Source of the DNA: Sycobia sp. Sy_11
Taxonomy: Eukaryota > Arthropoda > Insecta > Hymenoptera > Epichrysomallidae
Direction: 5' to 3'
Assembly: GCA_018907035.1 (NCBI GenBank)
Contig: JACCIC010000300.1
Span: forward strand, 110,001 to 174,000
Length of the DNA stretch: 64,000 nucleotides
Shown piece by piece: positions 1 to 11,449 of the stretch. Both the position numbers and the translations under genes were made by a program. Every line of letters starts with the position of its first letter. Positions within the stretch are counted from its first letter, which is position 1. The notes below the pieces were generated by a model that was not told where the DNA came from, ran no database searches, and worked only from the letters and a program-made list of their open reading frames with translations.

Positions 1-30
1 CGTAGCGCGATTCCATCAGTATAATATAAC

Positions 31-43
<13 letters not shown>

Positions 44-93
<50 letters not shown>
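44..93. repeat. (TA)n microsatellite
   Basis: About 25 uninterrupted TA units. It is the first of five long TA tracts in the first 800 bases (also 210-248, 452-486, 509-548 and 729-775). Confidence 0.95.
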
Positions 94-94
<1 letters not shown>

Positions 95-204
95 GTATTC
101 CTCGAAAGGAGAATTGAAAAATTTTTCTCCGGTAAAGACCATTGCTCGGAGAACTCCAATGGTAAACGTATACGTATATTACATACGTATAAAGTTATAA
201 TCTC

Positions 205-209
<5 letters not shown>

Positions 210-248
<39 letters not shown>
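210..248. repeat. (TA)n microsatellite
   Basis: About 19 TA units. The sequence between this tract and the one at 44-93 is unique, so they are separate tracts and not one interrupted array. Confidence 0.93.
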
Positions 249-249
<1 letters not shown>

Positions 250-443
250 TACACTTATCAAGTACATGTACCTCTTAGTCTTTAATTTACGCGTTTCGCC
301 ACTTCTCGAAGCGTGCAAATACAAAAAGCATTGACGCGCTTATTTCACATACGCGAGTTGTCGAACTTTTCGCCATTAATATTATTGTCATTATCATTGT
401 AAGTTATAGACTGCGTGTGCCCAGGAACACATACACCTATATG

Positions 444-451
<8 letters not shown>

Positions 452-494
<43 letters not shown>

Positions 495-505
495 TTCCCT
501 TGCTT

Positions 506-548
<43 letters not shown>
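452..548. repeat. Paired (TA)n microsatellites
   Basis: Two TA tracts, 452-486 and 509-548, separated by about 22 unique bases. The first is preceded by a short ACACAC run, so this is a compound CA/TA locus. Confidence 0.93.
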
Positions 549-551
<3 letters not shown>

Positions 552-724
552 GCTACATTAGATAAATTCGCATTTTATGCTTATCCCCTATGGAGTGAAA
601 TCGGCACAAGCCATCGAACAATCCAGCAGTGAGTGGGGCAGTATAAATTGGCGACTGCGCGCGCGCGAATTTATCTCGAGAAAGGATTGTCTATAGAATT
701 CCTTGTCTATATAAGTTTTCCCAC

Positions 725-728
<4 letters not shown>

Positions 729-775
<47 letters not shown>
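729..775. repeat. (TA)n microsatellite
   Basis: About 23 TA units. The interval between this tract and the exon candidate at 1216 is AT-rich unique DNA with no supported gene. Confidence 0.93.
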
Positions 776-778
<3 letters not shown>

Positions 779-1215
779 GTTACAATTTTTTCTACAATGC
801 CTCTGTTACAGTAAATTCCGTCTCGCGTAAATTCTATGTTTGCAGGACTATATATTTACTCGTATATTTGTATTTATATATAGTATATATACAGGAGACC
901 CGAATGAAAATTTATTATTTCGACTTTCATACACAGCGTATCTACTCTATCTACTCTACGAATTTCGTAACATTGATTTTACCATTTTATTTTGATCATC
1001 TAATTTTTTTTTTCATCGATTTATATTTCCTTAGTATACGCGGCGTATTTTGATCCATTGAACGTCAGACAGAAAAGTTAATCGCATTTGTATTTCTGTT
1101 TCTTTAAATCTCCGTATTATAGCCGTGCGGTTGGTGTGAGATTTTCATAAATTGTAGATTCTTGAACGTGGAACTAACCATAATATTTAACTAAAAAAAA
1201 AAAGAAAAAACTTAC

Positions 1216-1261
1216 CGATTACGAGCCGAGGACGCCGGTTTGGCCACCTCCATATCCATCT
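1216..1261 (-). CDS. Candidate 46-nt internal or start exon
   Basis: On the minus strand a T-rich tract ending in TTTTACAG precedes a 46-nt segment, which is followed by the donor G|GTAAGT (RC at 1210-1215). The segment is clearly GC-richer than the AT-rich DNA on both sides, as expected of an exon in an AT-rich intron. One frame contains ATG and reads MDMEVAKPASSARN, ending two bases into a codon. A second frame meets TAA and the third is open. The length is a multiple of three plus one. The product is not recognised, and no partner exon can be joined with confidence. It could be a coding microexon, a start exon or untranslated. The observed facts are the two splice signals and the composition shift; the exon call is inference. 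Confidence 0.4.
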
Positions 1262-1621
1262 CTGTAAAACATAGAAAACAAACTTTATTATTAAAACGTG
1301 CGGGGAAAAATTTTGTTAAAAAAAAAAAAATAGTACACCGTTCAATTCGCATTTGCATACGTCTTGGTAAAAGTATATTTTTTTTACGTATAGAATGGTG
1401 GAAAATAAGAATTCAGGCTCAATAAGCGCAAAATTTTACTGTCATAGAACTTTACTATTAAAATGTGTTTTAAACGACTGCTTTACCGATTGATAAGTTA
1501 TAAAAAAAGTGATAAAAATATGTAATAAAACATTAGACAATTATGACTTAAAAGTAATCTTTACATATTATAAATATAATAACGTAAAATTAATTAACAT
1601 ATAATATTATATTAATAATTA

Positions 1622-2018
1622 TTTTTGTCGGTCTTACAGTCCTTATAACATAATACATTAACGAAAATAATGACAGTCAGATTGTCCTTCTTTATTATCA
1701 CCCGTCTGAAGAATCTGAAATCTAAACGCAGTTTAGTTCCTGAGGATTAACAGTAGCGGTTCGAAACGTTGAACATCGAAGGCGAAAATTAGGTGGCGGG
1801 GTAGTCAGATTCTCATTCAGTAACATCGAATATAGTTTACTTTTTTTATTATTTTATTTTATTTTATTATTATTTTATCATTTTTAATTTTTAATATAAT
1901 TTATTCTAGTAATAAGTTTTACGTCAGATTCTACGGGGGTGATCATAAACAAGGACAGTCTGACTATCATTATTTTAGCTAATATATTATATTATAAGGA
2001 CTGCAAGACCGATAAAAA
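1622..2018. mobile_element. Family 1 TIR element (MITE-like), long copy
   Basis: A 397-bp non-coding element whose two ends are inverted copies over about 100 bases: 1622-1723 against the reverse complement of 1923-2018, with scattered mismatches. The terminal motif is TTTTTRTCGGTCTTRCAG. A TA dinucleotide sits just outside the left end and CA just outside the right, consistent with a decayed TA target duplication. The interior has a T/A-rich run near 1841-1905. No transposase frame is present. TA duplication with inverted ends is typical of Tc1/mariner-type insertions, so this is probably a non-autonomous derivative. A shorter relative lies at 12067-12359. Confidence 0.8.
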
Positions 2019-2399
2019 CATTCATTAATTTATTTAAAAACAGTCGACATAAATATAATTGTTAATACAATATTATAGACACTTAGAGGTGTATCTAGAA
2101 AAATTGATGGATTGATATAAATATCTAGCGAAGGAAATTCGACGAAAGGACGTAGTAGAAACAAATTTTTTTCTTCGTCATACATTGAGCGCGCCTTAAT
2201 TAATCTTGTGAATAAAAGTTTGTCCAGATAAATATTATTTTTAATTATCTTTATCAGAATATTTATACGAATTTACGAATTTCTTCAGTCCAGTTCGATA
2301 CAAAGAACGAAAGATTCGAAAATCGTGTAATAAAATTCAACGGACGAAAGCATTTCAATAATGCTTACAAAAGCAATTTGATTAGCGCGTCTGATTTGG

Positions 2400-2900
2400 T
2401 GACATTGGGCACGTTCGGCAAACAAACAAAAAAAAAAACAAAAAAAAAAAAAACGTACAAGTCCAGATGCGCAAGCGCTTTCATCGAGCCGCGCACTGAC
2501 TTCGTGCCCACCGTTGTTCTTCCATCGTCCGAGGCCGTTTCAATTCCCTACGAACGCCCGTCACACGTGCATCTGTACGGGATTAAAGAAACTCCGCCGT
2601 GGATGCGACGGCGCCATTATCGCTCGCGCGACGGAGGCGTCGTAAATTCGGTATTGCGCGTACGCGTGTGGTATCAAGACGGAATTATTGGAAAATTCCA
2701 GGCGATCCCGTAACGCGCGGGCGTGAATTCCTTATTAGCCAGCGATCTGGATTTAAATCGCGAACTTTTTTTTCACAACTTCCAGCAATTGAAGATGCCG
2801 CTCTGACATCTCGCCAAAGAGAGAAATTCTAATATCGTCTTTTCACAAATTCAAACTCTCGGATGAGACTGTTGCTGCAATAATATTCAGTCCATACATG
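2400..2900. other. CpG-rich unique block without a supported gene
   Basis: From about 2460 the base composition changes abruptly from AT-rich to CpG-rich, after an A-rich run at 2427-2452. Two overlapping plus-strand frames are open here (2378-2713 and 2599-2832), but neither has clear splice or start context. It might be an exon or promoter-proximal segment. I see no recognisable domain. Confidence 0.3.
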
Positions 2901-2907
2901 GATGTAG

Positions 2908-2908
<1 letters not shown>

Positions 2909-2952
<44 letters not shown>
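2909..2952. repeat. (TA)n microsatellite
   Basis: About 22 TA units ending at TAATATACG. Confidence 0.94.
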
Positions 2953-2957
<5 letters not shown>

Positions 2958-3183
2958 CGTTACTGATTCTTTAACCGTGTGCCGCGACTCAGGATATCGG
3001 AAGATCTTATTTTTTTTTTTTGTTTTAACAGACGAGCGGCCGATGCCGTTCGCGTATGACGCGGCAAGAATGCAGAAGCCACCTCGCGTCGAGAGAGATA
3101 ATAAGCCGCCTCAAGTGCACACTCCGCCGTCCGTATTTGGCCTTATCTCGCCTCAGCCGCGTAATCGGTCTCCCGAGGAAGTT

Positions 3184-3189
<6 letters not shown>

Positions 3190-3242
<53 letters not shown>
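3190..3242. repeat. (TA)n microsatellite
   Basis: About 26 TA units, followed 80 bases later by a short TG run (3327-3350). The apparent 147-aa frame across it is mostly the repeat read as YIYIY. Confidence 0.95.
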
Positions 3243-3245
<3 letters not shown>

Positions 3246-3489
3246 GCGTATAACCACTTCGATCGCGGTATCTCGGGCGTCGCGAGCTTATTTGAAATTC
3301 ATAGAGTTCGGATATTATATATATATGTGTGTGTGTGTGTATGTGTGTATGTATGGCAATTCAGCAAAACGTCGAAGTCGCGCGCGGCGCACCGCACGGA
3401 TAGATCCTTCGAGGATATAATACTCGTCCTTGGTCTCTCCTCTATATCTTTGAAATTAAATGATTTATATAAAAGCAGAAAGAAAAAGT

Positions 3490-3530
3490 AGAAGAAGAAG
3501 AAGAAGAAGAAGAAGAATAAGAAGAAGAAG
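3490..3530 (+). repeat. (GAA)n trinucleotide tract
   Basis: About 13 GAA units with one AATAA interruption. A purine-only strand of this kind can form triplex DNA. Translation in either direction gives only homopolymers (R/K/E or F/S/L), so no gene is inferred. Confidence 0.93.
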
Positions 3531-3924
3531 TCGGGCTTGCTGGCTGTCAATTTCCCATGCGATGGAACATACTCGCTCCGCGCGCATCTCCGGCGTCGGC
3601 GACGGTCGAGTTTACACGACAAGGGAAAAGCCGCAACGTGCCTACGACCTTATGTATATCACGGTGTTTAAAGAACGGCCTCGTATTCGGGAGAGGGGGG
3701 GGCGGATAATTTTAACGCTATCTTTCCCGTCGACGTAACAAGTGCATCGGCGATCGGCGCCTTCGAAGCTACTTGGGTAGGGGGCGGGGGGCACTTTATT
3801 CCCGGTATGAACCGGCCCCCGTACGGCGATTTTTTTCTCCATTTGTTGATTTATATTTATTTTTTTTGTTTGTCGAGGGAATAAAGTGCCTTTTAAAACG
3901 GGGACGGCTTTTATCTATACATGC

Positions 3925-3930
<6 letters not shown>

Positions 3931-3978
<48 letters not shown>
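3931..3978. repeat. (TA)n microsatellite
   Basis: About 23 TA units. A shorter TA run follows at 4232-4252. Confidence 0.94.
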
Positions 3979-3981
<3 letters not shown>

Positions 3982-4423
3982 ATATAAGCGAAACTCTCCT
4001 ATATATATACGAGACTTCTTTGTTCTTAAGGAGGGAGGTAACAAAAAAAAAAGAGTAACAAGCAAGAAGCATTCAACAATCATAAATATATTCTTAACCC
4101 CCCTACCTCCCCGACACTTTTTACTTATTCTACGTGCACCCGTCTGGTTGCGGCCTTCCACTAAAAGGAAAAAAAGAGAGAAGCGGATCGACGGCGAGCG
4201 AGCGACTAAACTCGCCCGAAACTTTGTGCACGTATATATATATATATATATAAGCATATAAGCTGATATAGCCCAACGGTTGGCTCACCTGCATAAAGCG
4301 CTATATATATGTCTAGGAAGCCGTGGATAGACAGTGGGAGTTTCCCAACTTCCCGTGTGGCTCCCGGACACATTTATGAGAGTGGTTTTGGCCTTTCGGA
4401 GACGGGTGAGGGAGGGAGGGAGG

Positions 4424-4472
4424 AAAAGAGAGAGAGAGAGAGAGAGATAGAGAAAGAGAGTGAGAGAGAAAT
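4424..4472 (+). repeat. Imperfect (GA)n tract
   Basis: GA-rich tract with several single-base interruptions inside a longer purine-rich stretch from about 4405. GA tracts are binding sites for GAGA-type factors in insects (established knowledge), but no promoter can be placed here. Confidence 0.85.
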
Positions 4473-5073
4473 TCTCCTGGCTATGGAATAGATAGCGCCG
4501 AGATGGCTTTCCAGTGTTTAGGGATCGAAATACGAAGCTATCTCCCTATCTCTCTTTCACCGGTACCTCCTGGTAAAGCTCCCGTTTCTCTCTCCCTCTC
4601 TTGCTCTTCCCGTTCGCGCGGGACGCGATAAGTTCGGGAGCAGCGAGCCCCGTCGGCTATATATATATATACATATATATATATATCCCTATGTACATCC
4701 GCGTATATATCTCGGGCGGGAAAAGGCATCGGGAAGCCGGTATTTCCGTTCGAATTCTCCGCCCCCTCCGTCACCTGCAGCTACCTTAAAAATCTCGATC
4801 TTATGGGAGGAGACAATTCGGAGTAGGGCGGCGGTGGTGGAGGGGGGGGGCGAGCAGAGCGTCCCAAGGGAGAGCAAAATGTCCCCTCCTCTCGTCCCTC
4901 TCATTCTTCGCTATAGGGACGGCAGGAGGACGCGGGCCTCCCCTCTCATCCTTCCGTTTTATGAAAATTTTATTCCCGTGTTTTTTTTTCTTTCGTCCTC
5001 CTCCCCCCCGTAAGTATATATTACCGAAATTCGAAAAATCTCCCGTCTTCCTCTTTCGCTCCGCTCAATTCGC

Positions 5074-5107
5074 ACTCTCTCTCTCTCTCTCTCTTTCTTT
5101 CTCTCTC
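5074..5107 (+). repeat. (CT)n tract
   Basis: CT units with short TTTCTTT interruptions at the 3' end. The surrounding 4.5-5.3 kb is pyrimidine/purine-biased, CpG-containing DNA with no supported gene. Confidence 0.85.
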
Positions 5108-5529
5108 CCAGTCTCTATTTCTGCACCGATAGACTTATTGCAAGTTCCCACGTCGGTGGGAGGCGTAGAGGGGGGGGCGGAGCTTAATTAACGTTGACGA
5201 AAGTCTGCAGAAAGTTTTAGGGCGCACCGGTGGCAACGGTGGTGGAGTGGGGGGGGGGCGAATGCATACACTTCGAACAGATATTTTTTCCCCTCTTGCT
5301 CGGAGCGCGCATTTGTACTATATATACGTTTGCGAATTAATATATATATATACGCGCAAGTTTTATAAACTTCGAAGAGAGAAGTTTTGCGCTGCGTTTA
5401 ACGAAAATATATATGCGCGATTGTATCGAACGCTCTCGGCAATGTTACACTTCGCGTATTTCGCTGGAATTATAAATTCTTCGCCGTTTTTTTTCTTCTT
5501 TCGGCGTTTTCGAAATCGTGCTTCGTGAA

Positions 5530-5880
5530 GTATAAAGATAAAAAAAGTTGTTTCTTTTTTGTTTTTTTTTTTTTTTGTTTTTTAATGAAAGGTACACCTC
5601 CAAGTATATCTATAGTAATTCATTAACATTATTACGTAGTACCTGCCTTTATATCTAAAGACGGAGAAAAAAAAACGAGAAAAAAAGGGAATAAGATAAA
5701 GAAACACAACAGGAGCGGAAGTTCAAGCTTTTATCGTAAATTGTTTTCAGTCACGTGTTATTGCTCTTAATCATGAAAAGCTGCGCGACCTTATCATACA
5801 ATGACCGCGATGAAAAGAGAAGTTCGCTTTTTTCATAAATCCCATTCATAAATAAAACATATACAATTCTTATAACTTCA
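5530..5880. other. Unique AT-rich stretch, no gene seen
   Basis: It contains a T-rich run at 5545-5583 and A-rich runs near 5670-5690. All frames are closed and no repeat was recognised. Confidence 0.6.
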
Positions 5881-6410
5881 GTTTCCTAGGTACGTGTTTC
5901 ACTTCGGGTTATCAAAGCAAAGGCATAATACGCGCGCGCGCGCGCGCGCATACAAACATATTTAGAGCAGAAAATTTCAGCAAGATTCGACGTCCGCAAT
6001 GCCGCGGTTCGTTTCCATTCCAAGCGAACAGTCGGCAAACGGCCGACGGTGTGGGAGGGTGATTTGGAGCGGGAGTTTACGAAATCTCTTTGCTTTTCGG
6101 ATTCGGCGCCGCGCCGGGTCCCCTCAAAGCAAACTGGCGCAAAACAATGAGTCCCCAGCCCCCCCCCCCTCCCTCCCCGTCCGCTAGCGGAACGACAGTT
6201 TAGACGGCGGCGTATATCGGTGCGCAAGTATGCGTGTATGCGGATAATGCAGCAGAGGGAGAGAAAAATATCGAGTGAAGAGCGTGGGTGGGGAAAGGAG
6301 GGGGGGGGGTGGAACAAGAGAATGAAGTCGACGGAGCGCAACCGCGCGATACACGTGCGCGCGCGTTCCATTTCTCGCTTCTCATGAGCTCGTTCATGCG
6401 TGACTCGCTC

Positions 6411-6419
6411 CTCTCTCTC

Positions 6420-6461
<42 letters not shown>
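6411..6461 (+). repeat. (CT)n microsatellite
   Basis: About 25 CT units with one CACT interruption. The antisense frames here are GA repeats read as RERERE and do not support a gene. Confidence 0.95.
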
Positions 6462-6463
<2 letters not shown>

Positions 6464-7069
6464 GCCCCCATCCCTCTCCCCCTCCTTCACAGTGTCGCTC
6501 GATCTCTCGCTCTCGCTTTGTCGGAGGGTCGTTAACCGAGGTTCGACGCTAATTAAAGCGGCCCGTTGCGCGCGGAACCCCGCAGAAACTCGGGTTGAAC
6601 CGGGTTAAACAATGCATAACTTTGCTCTGTGCAACGGGGCGCGGCGGAAAGACTGCGCGTATATAATGCGCGTGTTTCGCCGATGTTTCATTGATCCGCG
6701 CGGGTATACGTCTGTGCGCGCGCGGGCGCGCGCGTGTCTGTGTATCTACACATGTATATCCACATCGCGACTTCGTCGTTAGTTCCTTGTGATTTTTTTT
6801 CCCTTCGTTAATACGAAAGCGCCGCCGAACGGAAGGATTCCGCGATGAAAATAAAATATTTCCCGGAGGCAAGCGTGCCGGAAAATCTTTTAATATGTTC
6901 GCGACACCGACGTCGCTGTCGTGGAAATTTATCAGAAAGGGGGATGGGGGAGGGTAGAGAACTCGCCGTTCTCTCGCCTATTATATACATATATATACAT
7001 ATAATATATATAATGCACACGGTATATCAGGAAAGTTACAGGGTTAATTCGGGCGATACGGTTTTATCG

Positions 7070-7825
7070 AACTGAATTGAGAGACTTGAAATGCTCCGCG
7101 CTAAATTCCGCCCTCTAATCTGTCTCCCCCCCCCCCTCGCCCCTTAACGCCCGCGGCCGAGTTCGAATTTCGCCGGATAAGGTAATAGTTCTCGACTCTT
7201 ACTTGTGCCTTGTGCACAAGACCACGAGAATTTATCTTATACGAGGGATTCTCGCTTGGCAGAGGACGCGAAGTCTATAATGAAGAGGTTAAGCGGGAGA
7301 TGAGAAACTGCAATCCGACGGTCGGCTCGTTGCCGAAGGATGATCAAAACAAAAAGTAAATGAAAAAAAAAAGATCCAAAGGGAAATAAGAAAGGGGACA
7401 TTTTGCATTATAATTGAGAACGACAAAGCGGCAACGTTCCGAGCGCAGCTGGGGTTCTGCGTGGTTTTCGTCCTCAGTGGGCGAGATCTCGACTATACGG
7501 TCCCCGGTCTTAATAAGGTTATTATTATTATGTTTTTTTTTTTCGAAAGCCACACGATCGCCGGTAGTTTCTTACTTAATTATCGAGATTCGCCGCGATA
7601 CGCGCGCGCGTGTTTTCGCCTCCCTTTTTTGTTTTTAAATTCTAACCGTCGCCTTTCATTAACGGAAGGCATAAACGTATTTTTTATTTTTTTTAACGAT
7701 GTAAAATTTGAAATATCATATTTCAAAACTAGATATTGTTATTTCGTATGGTTAGTGTAAAAAGAATAAAACGATTTATCAAGCGTTCGAAGCTGATCGT
7801 CATAATGTTGGCGGCGATTCATAGA
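7070..7825. other. Intergenic or intronic unique DNA, no gene seen
   Basis: A C-rich run at 7126-7137 and short T/A homopolymers are present. Frames near 7414-7760 on the plus strand are open for 70-100 codons, but they contain FFFF runs and have no splice or start context I would trust. Confidence 0.55.
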
Positions 7826-8066
7826 CTGAAAAAAATGTCTGTTATCAAGTAAATATTTTCTTGTTTTATATCAAGTAAATGATTGTCTCCAATTAAGAAA
7901 GTAGCTTCTGAAATGAAGGAAGTATTTACTTGATGCTAGAAGGGTCCACTTAAATCAAACCACGTCGTCTTAAATCTAGTGAATATTTTCTTAATTTAAG
8001 AAAATAACTTACACTTGGCACATAACAAGTAAATATTTACTTGATATTAGAAAGTTTTTTTTCAAC
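7826..8066 (+). mobile_element. Family 2 TIR element (MITE-like), copy A
   Basis: An element of about 240 bp beginning CTGAAAAAAA and ending in the inverted form TTTTTTTTCAAC. Subterminal ATCAAGTAAATATTT on the left matches the inverted ATTTACTTGATAT on the right. The AAGTAAATATTTACTT palindrome recurs near the right end. A copy with the same internal order of motifs lies in the opposite orientation at 23540-23801. There is no coding capacity. The repeat is seen directly; the transposon interpretation is inference from inverted ends plus dispersed copies. Confidence 0.75.
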
Positions 8067-8613
8067 ATGTAGTATATATGTATAGTAGCACATGCTTCAA
8101 GCTATAAGAAAATACGTCGATTAAATTAAATATTAATCTTACTTTCCTATTTTCTGCCAAACAAATTACAAGTGTAAAATTGAATCGCTCGCAGTCTTAC
8201 CAATGAGCTCAACGCGTGACTTTAGAACGAAACGTATGCTACTCTCGTCTTTATTTCCTTATATACTTTCATTCTTAGAATTTTGAATTCTCATATTTTA
8301 AAAATTTAATCCAATAAGTCGATTGTTATCAGTAAAACTTCAATGCAAACATATTTATTTTCATATTTCTATTACAGGAATCGTTATTCGTACACATCCT
8401 ATAAATAAATATCCTTTATTTTGAAGAATATATGGAACTTCCACAAGATCTCGATAAATTTTTTCTACTAATTCTCGGCAAAACGGCGAATCTCGAAAAT
8501 ACGGATCGTTAAATATTTTTCACTTATTTTTTCACCCTCCCCCGAGACATATCGGTGAAATTGGGCGCAGGAAACTTCGACGAGAGAATGAGGATCATGA
8601 TCTCTCGTTTGCG

Positions 8614-8617
<4 letters not shown>
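8067..8617. other. Unique AT-rich DNA, no gene seen
   Basis: The only notable feature is a short minus-strand segment (about 8185-8230) that resembles a tRNA A box. It has no B box or acceptor stem, so it is not called as a gene. Confidence 0.6.

Positions 8618-8678
<61 letters not shown>
8618..8678. repeat. (TA)n microsatellite, long
   Basis: About 30 uninterrupted TA units (61 bp), one of the longest TA tracts in the window. Confidence 0.96.
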
Positions 8679-8680
<2 letters not shown>

Positions 8681-8847
8681 TATCAAGTTCGAAACTGCGC
8701 ACGGATAACACCGCGGGGCCGGATGACTTCTGGAAAATGGCAGCGGAGCCAAACGAGATAACAGATTTGCCCCGTATATAAACTGGTCTGCGCGGGCGTG
8801 AGATTTTCCAAGTTGGCTCGGAGATATAGATTTCGAGATGACAACGA

Positions 8848-8850
<3 letters not shown>

Positions 8851-8884
<34 letters not shown>
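8851..8884. repeat. (TA)n microsatellite
   Basis: About 17 TA units, 170 bases beyond the 61-bp tract at 8618-8678. Confidence 0.92.
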
Positions 8885-8887
<3 letters not shown>

Positions 8888-9121
8888 CTATATATAATAA
8901 TAACCGAGACTTCGTATATGATACTAGGATCAAAGAATATAAATGTCAGGCCAACACTAAAGTCCGGTTCGTATATAACCAGAACTCTCTGCTCTCCCCG
9001 TATAATAATAGAATTTTCGTAGCCGTGTCTAATTTTTTTTTTCTCTCGACGGGCGTAACTTATAAATATATATATATATATACATATATACAGTTTTATC
9101 GGATATTTCCACACACGGATT

Positions 9122-9878
9122 ATTATATTGTTACGTGGGATATATGAAACAGAGAATTATTTATATCTTACGCAGAGATACGCGATTTAACAAAAATTAC
9201 GGCGCGTTCTACATTATGATTGTTTAGTAAGATACTGCATTAGAAATTAATACACGTAGAACACTATAATATAAATAATAGTAAAAGTTATCGTAATAAA
9301 ATTCATTTTGCTTCATTATTGGTAACGTGTGTAGGAATTTGTGATAAAATATTTCTTCTAGTATATCGACTGAGAGCGTAACGGAAATAAAGAAATTCGA
9401 AGCATTTAGATGCAAATTCGTCGCTTAAAATTCTATAAATCATAAATTTGTCCAGTTTTAGGCGTATATATATATTTGCATTACGATAAAGAAAATGTCC
9501 GAGCGCCCGGATAAATAGTACATGCACTCAATCAGATTCTTTATTATACGCATTTGCAAAAGCCATCTCTCGGTCGGTAACCAGCGGGAAATCAGACACA
9601 AAATTATTGTCGAAAATTCTTCCACCCAAATTAATATTCATTCGAATTCAAATAATGCCAGGGGCCCGATAAAGTTCGTATAGATATATACGTATTCTTT
9701 TAATAAGGCGAGCGAACTATTTTTAGAGAACTATAAACTAAGTTCGACGTCGAATGACGCTTCTCTCGGTTTCGTTGGTTTAATCTGATTTAAGGAGGAG
9801 GAAATTACCGGGATCTGGAGAGAAAAAAAAAGGTATATAGACGCTGGGACGTGCCAACCTCTAAATTGCAAAAGCGAG

Positions 9879-9879
<1 letters not shown>
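9122..9879. other. Unique AT-rich DNA, no gene seen
   Basis: Two overlapping minus-strand frames (9224-9415 and 9303-9527) are open for 63-74 codons. They lack splice signals and recognisable domains, and length alone is not persuasive. Confidence 0.55.
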
Positions 9880-9925
<46 letters not shown>

Positions 9926-9951
9926 ATCACATATATATATATATATATATA
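9880..9951. repeat. Paired (TA)n microsatellites
   Basis: TA tracts at 9880-9921 and 9931-9950, separated by ACATAATCAC and followed by a short ACACAC run. Confidence 0.93.
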
Positions 9952-10280
9952 CACACAAACATGTATACGTTTCTTTTATTTATAGCATCCGTGCGACAAA
10001 TCCTAAGAAGTAGAAGATACGTATACCGAGAGGCCGCGCTCTAAACGAAGAGAGAAGCAGAGCAACGCTAAGGACGCAGGGGCGGTATCGACAGGCCTCG
10101 ACGGAAGGAGAGTAGTGTTCGCATTTACTCCCTCCCGCCCCCTCCGTCCCCCTTTCATCCTCTACAAACAGGATACATAACGAGAATATACGCGAAGCGT
10201 GGAGTAGCAGCAGAAGAAGAAAGTCGAGGGATGCCCGAGGGAAAGTCCCGCGTGCGTGATGCCGATGCCGTGCGTGGCCG

Positions 10281-10281
<1 letters not shown>

Positions 10282-10315
<34 letters not shown>
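10282..10315 (+). repeat. (CA)n microsatellite
   Basis: About 17 CA units followed by GTATATATAT. Alternating purine/pyrimidine DNA of this type can adopt the Z form. Confidence 0.95.
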
Positions 10316-10317
<2 letters not shown>

Positions 10318-10594
10318 ATATATATAAATTACAACCCCGTGGAGAGTTATCCGGTCGCAAGTTCGGAGCAAGGACCCGTGAAAAATGCTGCCTCTCTCAC
10401 TCCCTCTCTCTCTCTGCGGTGCGGCGCGGCCAGGCAACAACGGCTGAATTTGTTCGAAGAGAGAGAAAATGAGAGAGGGACGGGGGAGGGAGGGCCAAAA
10501 AAAAGAGGTAAGGCAGAGGAAAAGCGTGGTAGACTATACGAATAATGTTTGGGGGAGGGGGAACGGAGGCGAAAAGCCACGGTTCATCGAGTAC

Positions 10595-10645
10595 TCTCGC
10601 TCGCTCGCTCGCTCTCTCTCTCCTCTCTTTCTCTCTCATGCTCTC
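10595..10645 (+). repeat. (CTCG)/(CT)n compound tract
   Basis: CTCG units grade into CT units. Together with the T-rich run at 10783-10842 and the CT tract at 11005-11029, this low-complexity DNA inflates a 328-codon plus-strand frame (10469-11455) that is rejected as a gene. Confidence 0.88.
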
Positions 10646-11449
10646 CCCCGCTGTCCCATCGATATCCCGTTAGGTCGACCAGATTATACGACCGGGTGCT
10701 CCTTCCATTTTCCCTCCGCCCTCTATTATGCGTCCACCATTTTTTACCCTCCACCTCCACCTCTTTCTCCTCTTCTTCTTCGTCTTTATATTTTTTTTTT
10801 GTTTCTTTTTTTTTGTTCTTTTTTTTTTTTTTTTTTTTTTTGCTCTCGAACTCCCCGATGGCCAGCCACTTTCGCCCGATCAACGGCCCGGACGCGGGGA
10901 GAAAATTCCGAGAGTAGAGACGAAAGATGTATCTCGGACGGACAGATGCAAGGTGGTCTCCCCGTCTATCTGTCTCACTCTGGCCGAGTTTCTATTTTTC
11001 TTGACTCTCTCTCTCTCTCTCTCTCTCTCCCGCTCTGTTTCTTCTTCCCTTTTAAGCAACTAACAGGAGAACGGGGAGACCTATCTCGCGCGGGCGTTAG
11101 TTTACCCCTCCCCCCGACGATTCTCCGCGGGACGCAAGGCGTCTCGCGGGCGCGTGCGCGGGTGCAGTGCGATATAGACGAAAGTCCGACCGTGGTTTCG
11201 GGCCGAATTATCATCCGACGCGTCCGAGTGATTTCGGCGAGCCGTAGGATTATTTTTCAATCGACCGACCCGCGTATCTACGTATCACGCGTACATGGAT
11301 TTACAAGCGCGCGCTGCGTAGAGATCGGAGACGGAGAACGAGGCGAGACGAGGAGGAAGAAATCGAGGATACACGTAGCGACGGGAAAATCGACGGGGGA
11401 GGGGGGAGGTTGGTCCGTTTTTTTTTTTTTTTTTTGTTTCAACGTGGTT

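Noticed and set aside
1724..1772. Hammerhead-ribozyme-like core (CTGAGGA ... CGAAAC with AACG/CGTT pairing) inside the family 1 element
   Set aside because: The base before the expected cleavage site is C not T, and stems I and II do not form. A covariance-model search for hammerheads would settle it; a significant hit in other copies would revive the idea.
4262..4300. tRNA D-arm-like segment and a CAG|GTGAGC donor on the minus strand
   Set aside because: No T arm or acceptor stem for a tRNA, and no plausible exon upstream of the donor.
8185..8230. tRNA-like A box (GAGCTCATTGGTAAG on the minus strand)
   Set aside because: No B box at the right distance, no acceptor stem and no anticodon arm. 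At most a fragment of a tRNA-derived SINE.
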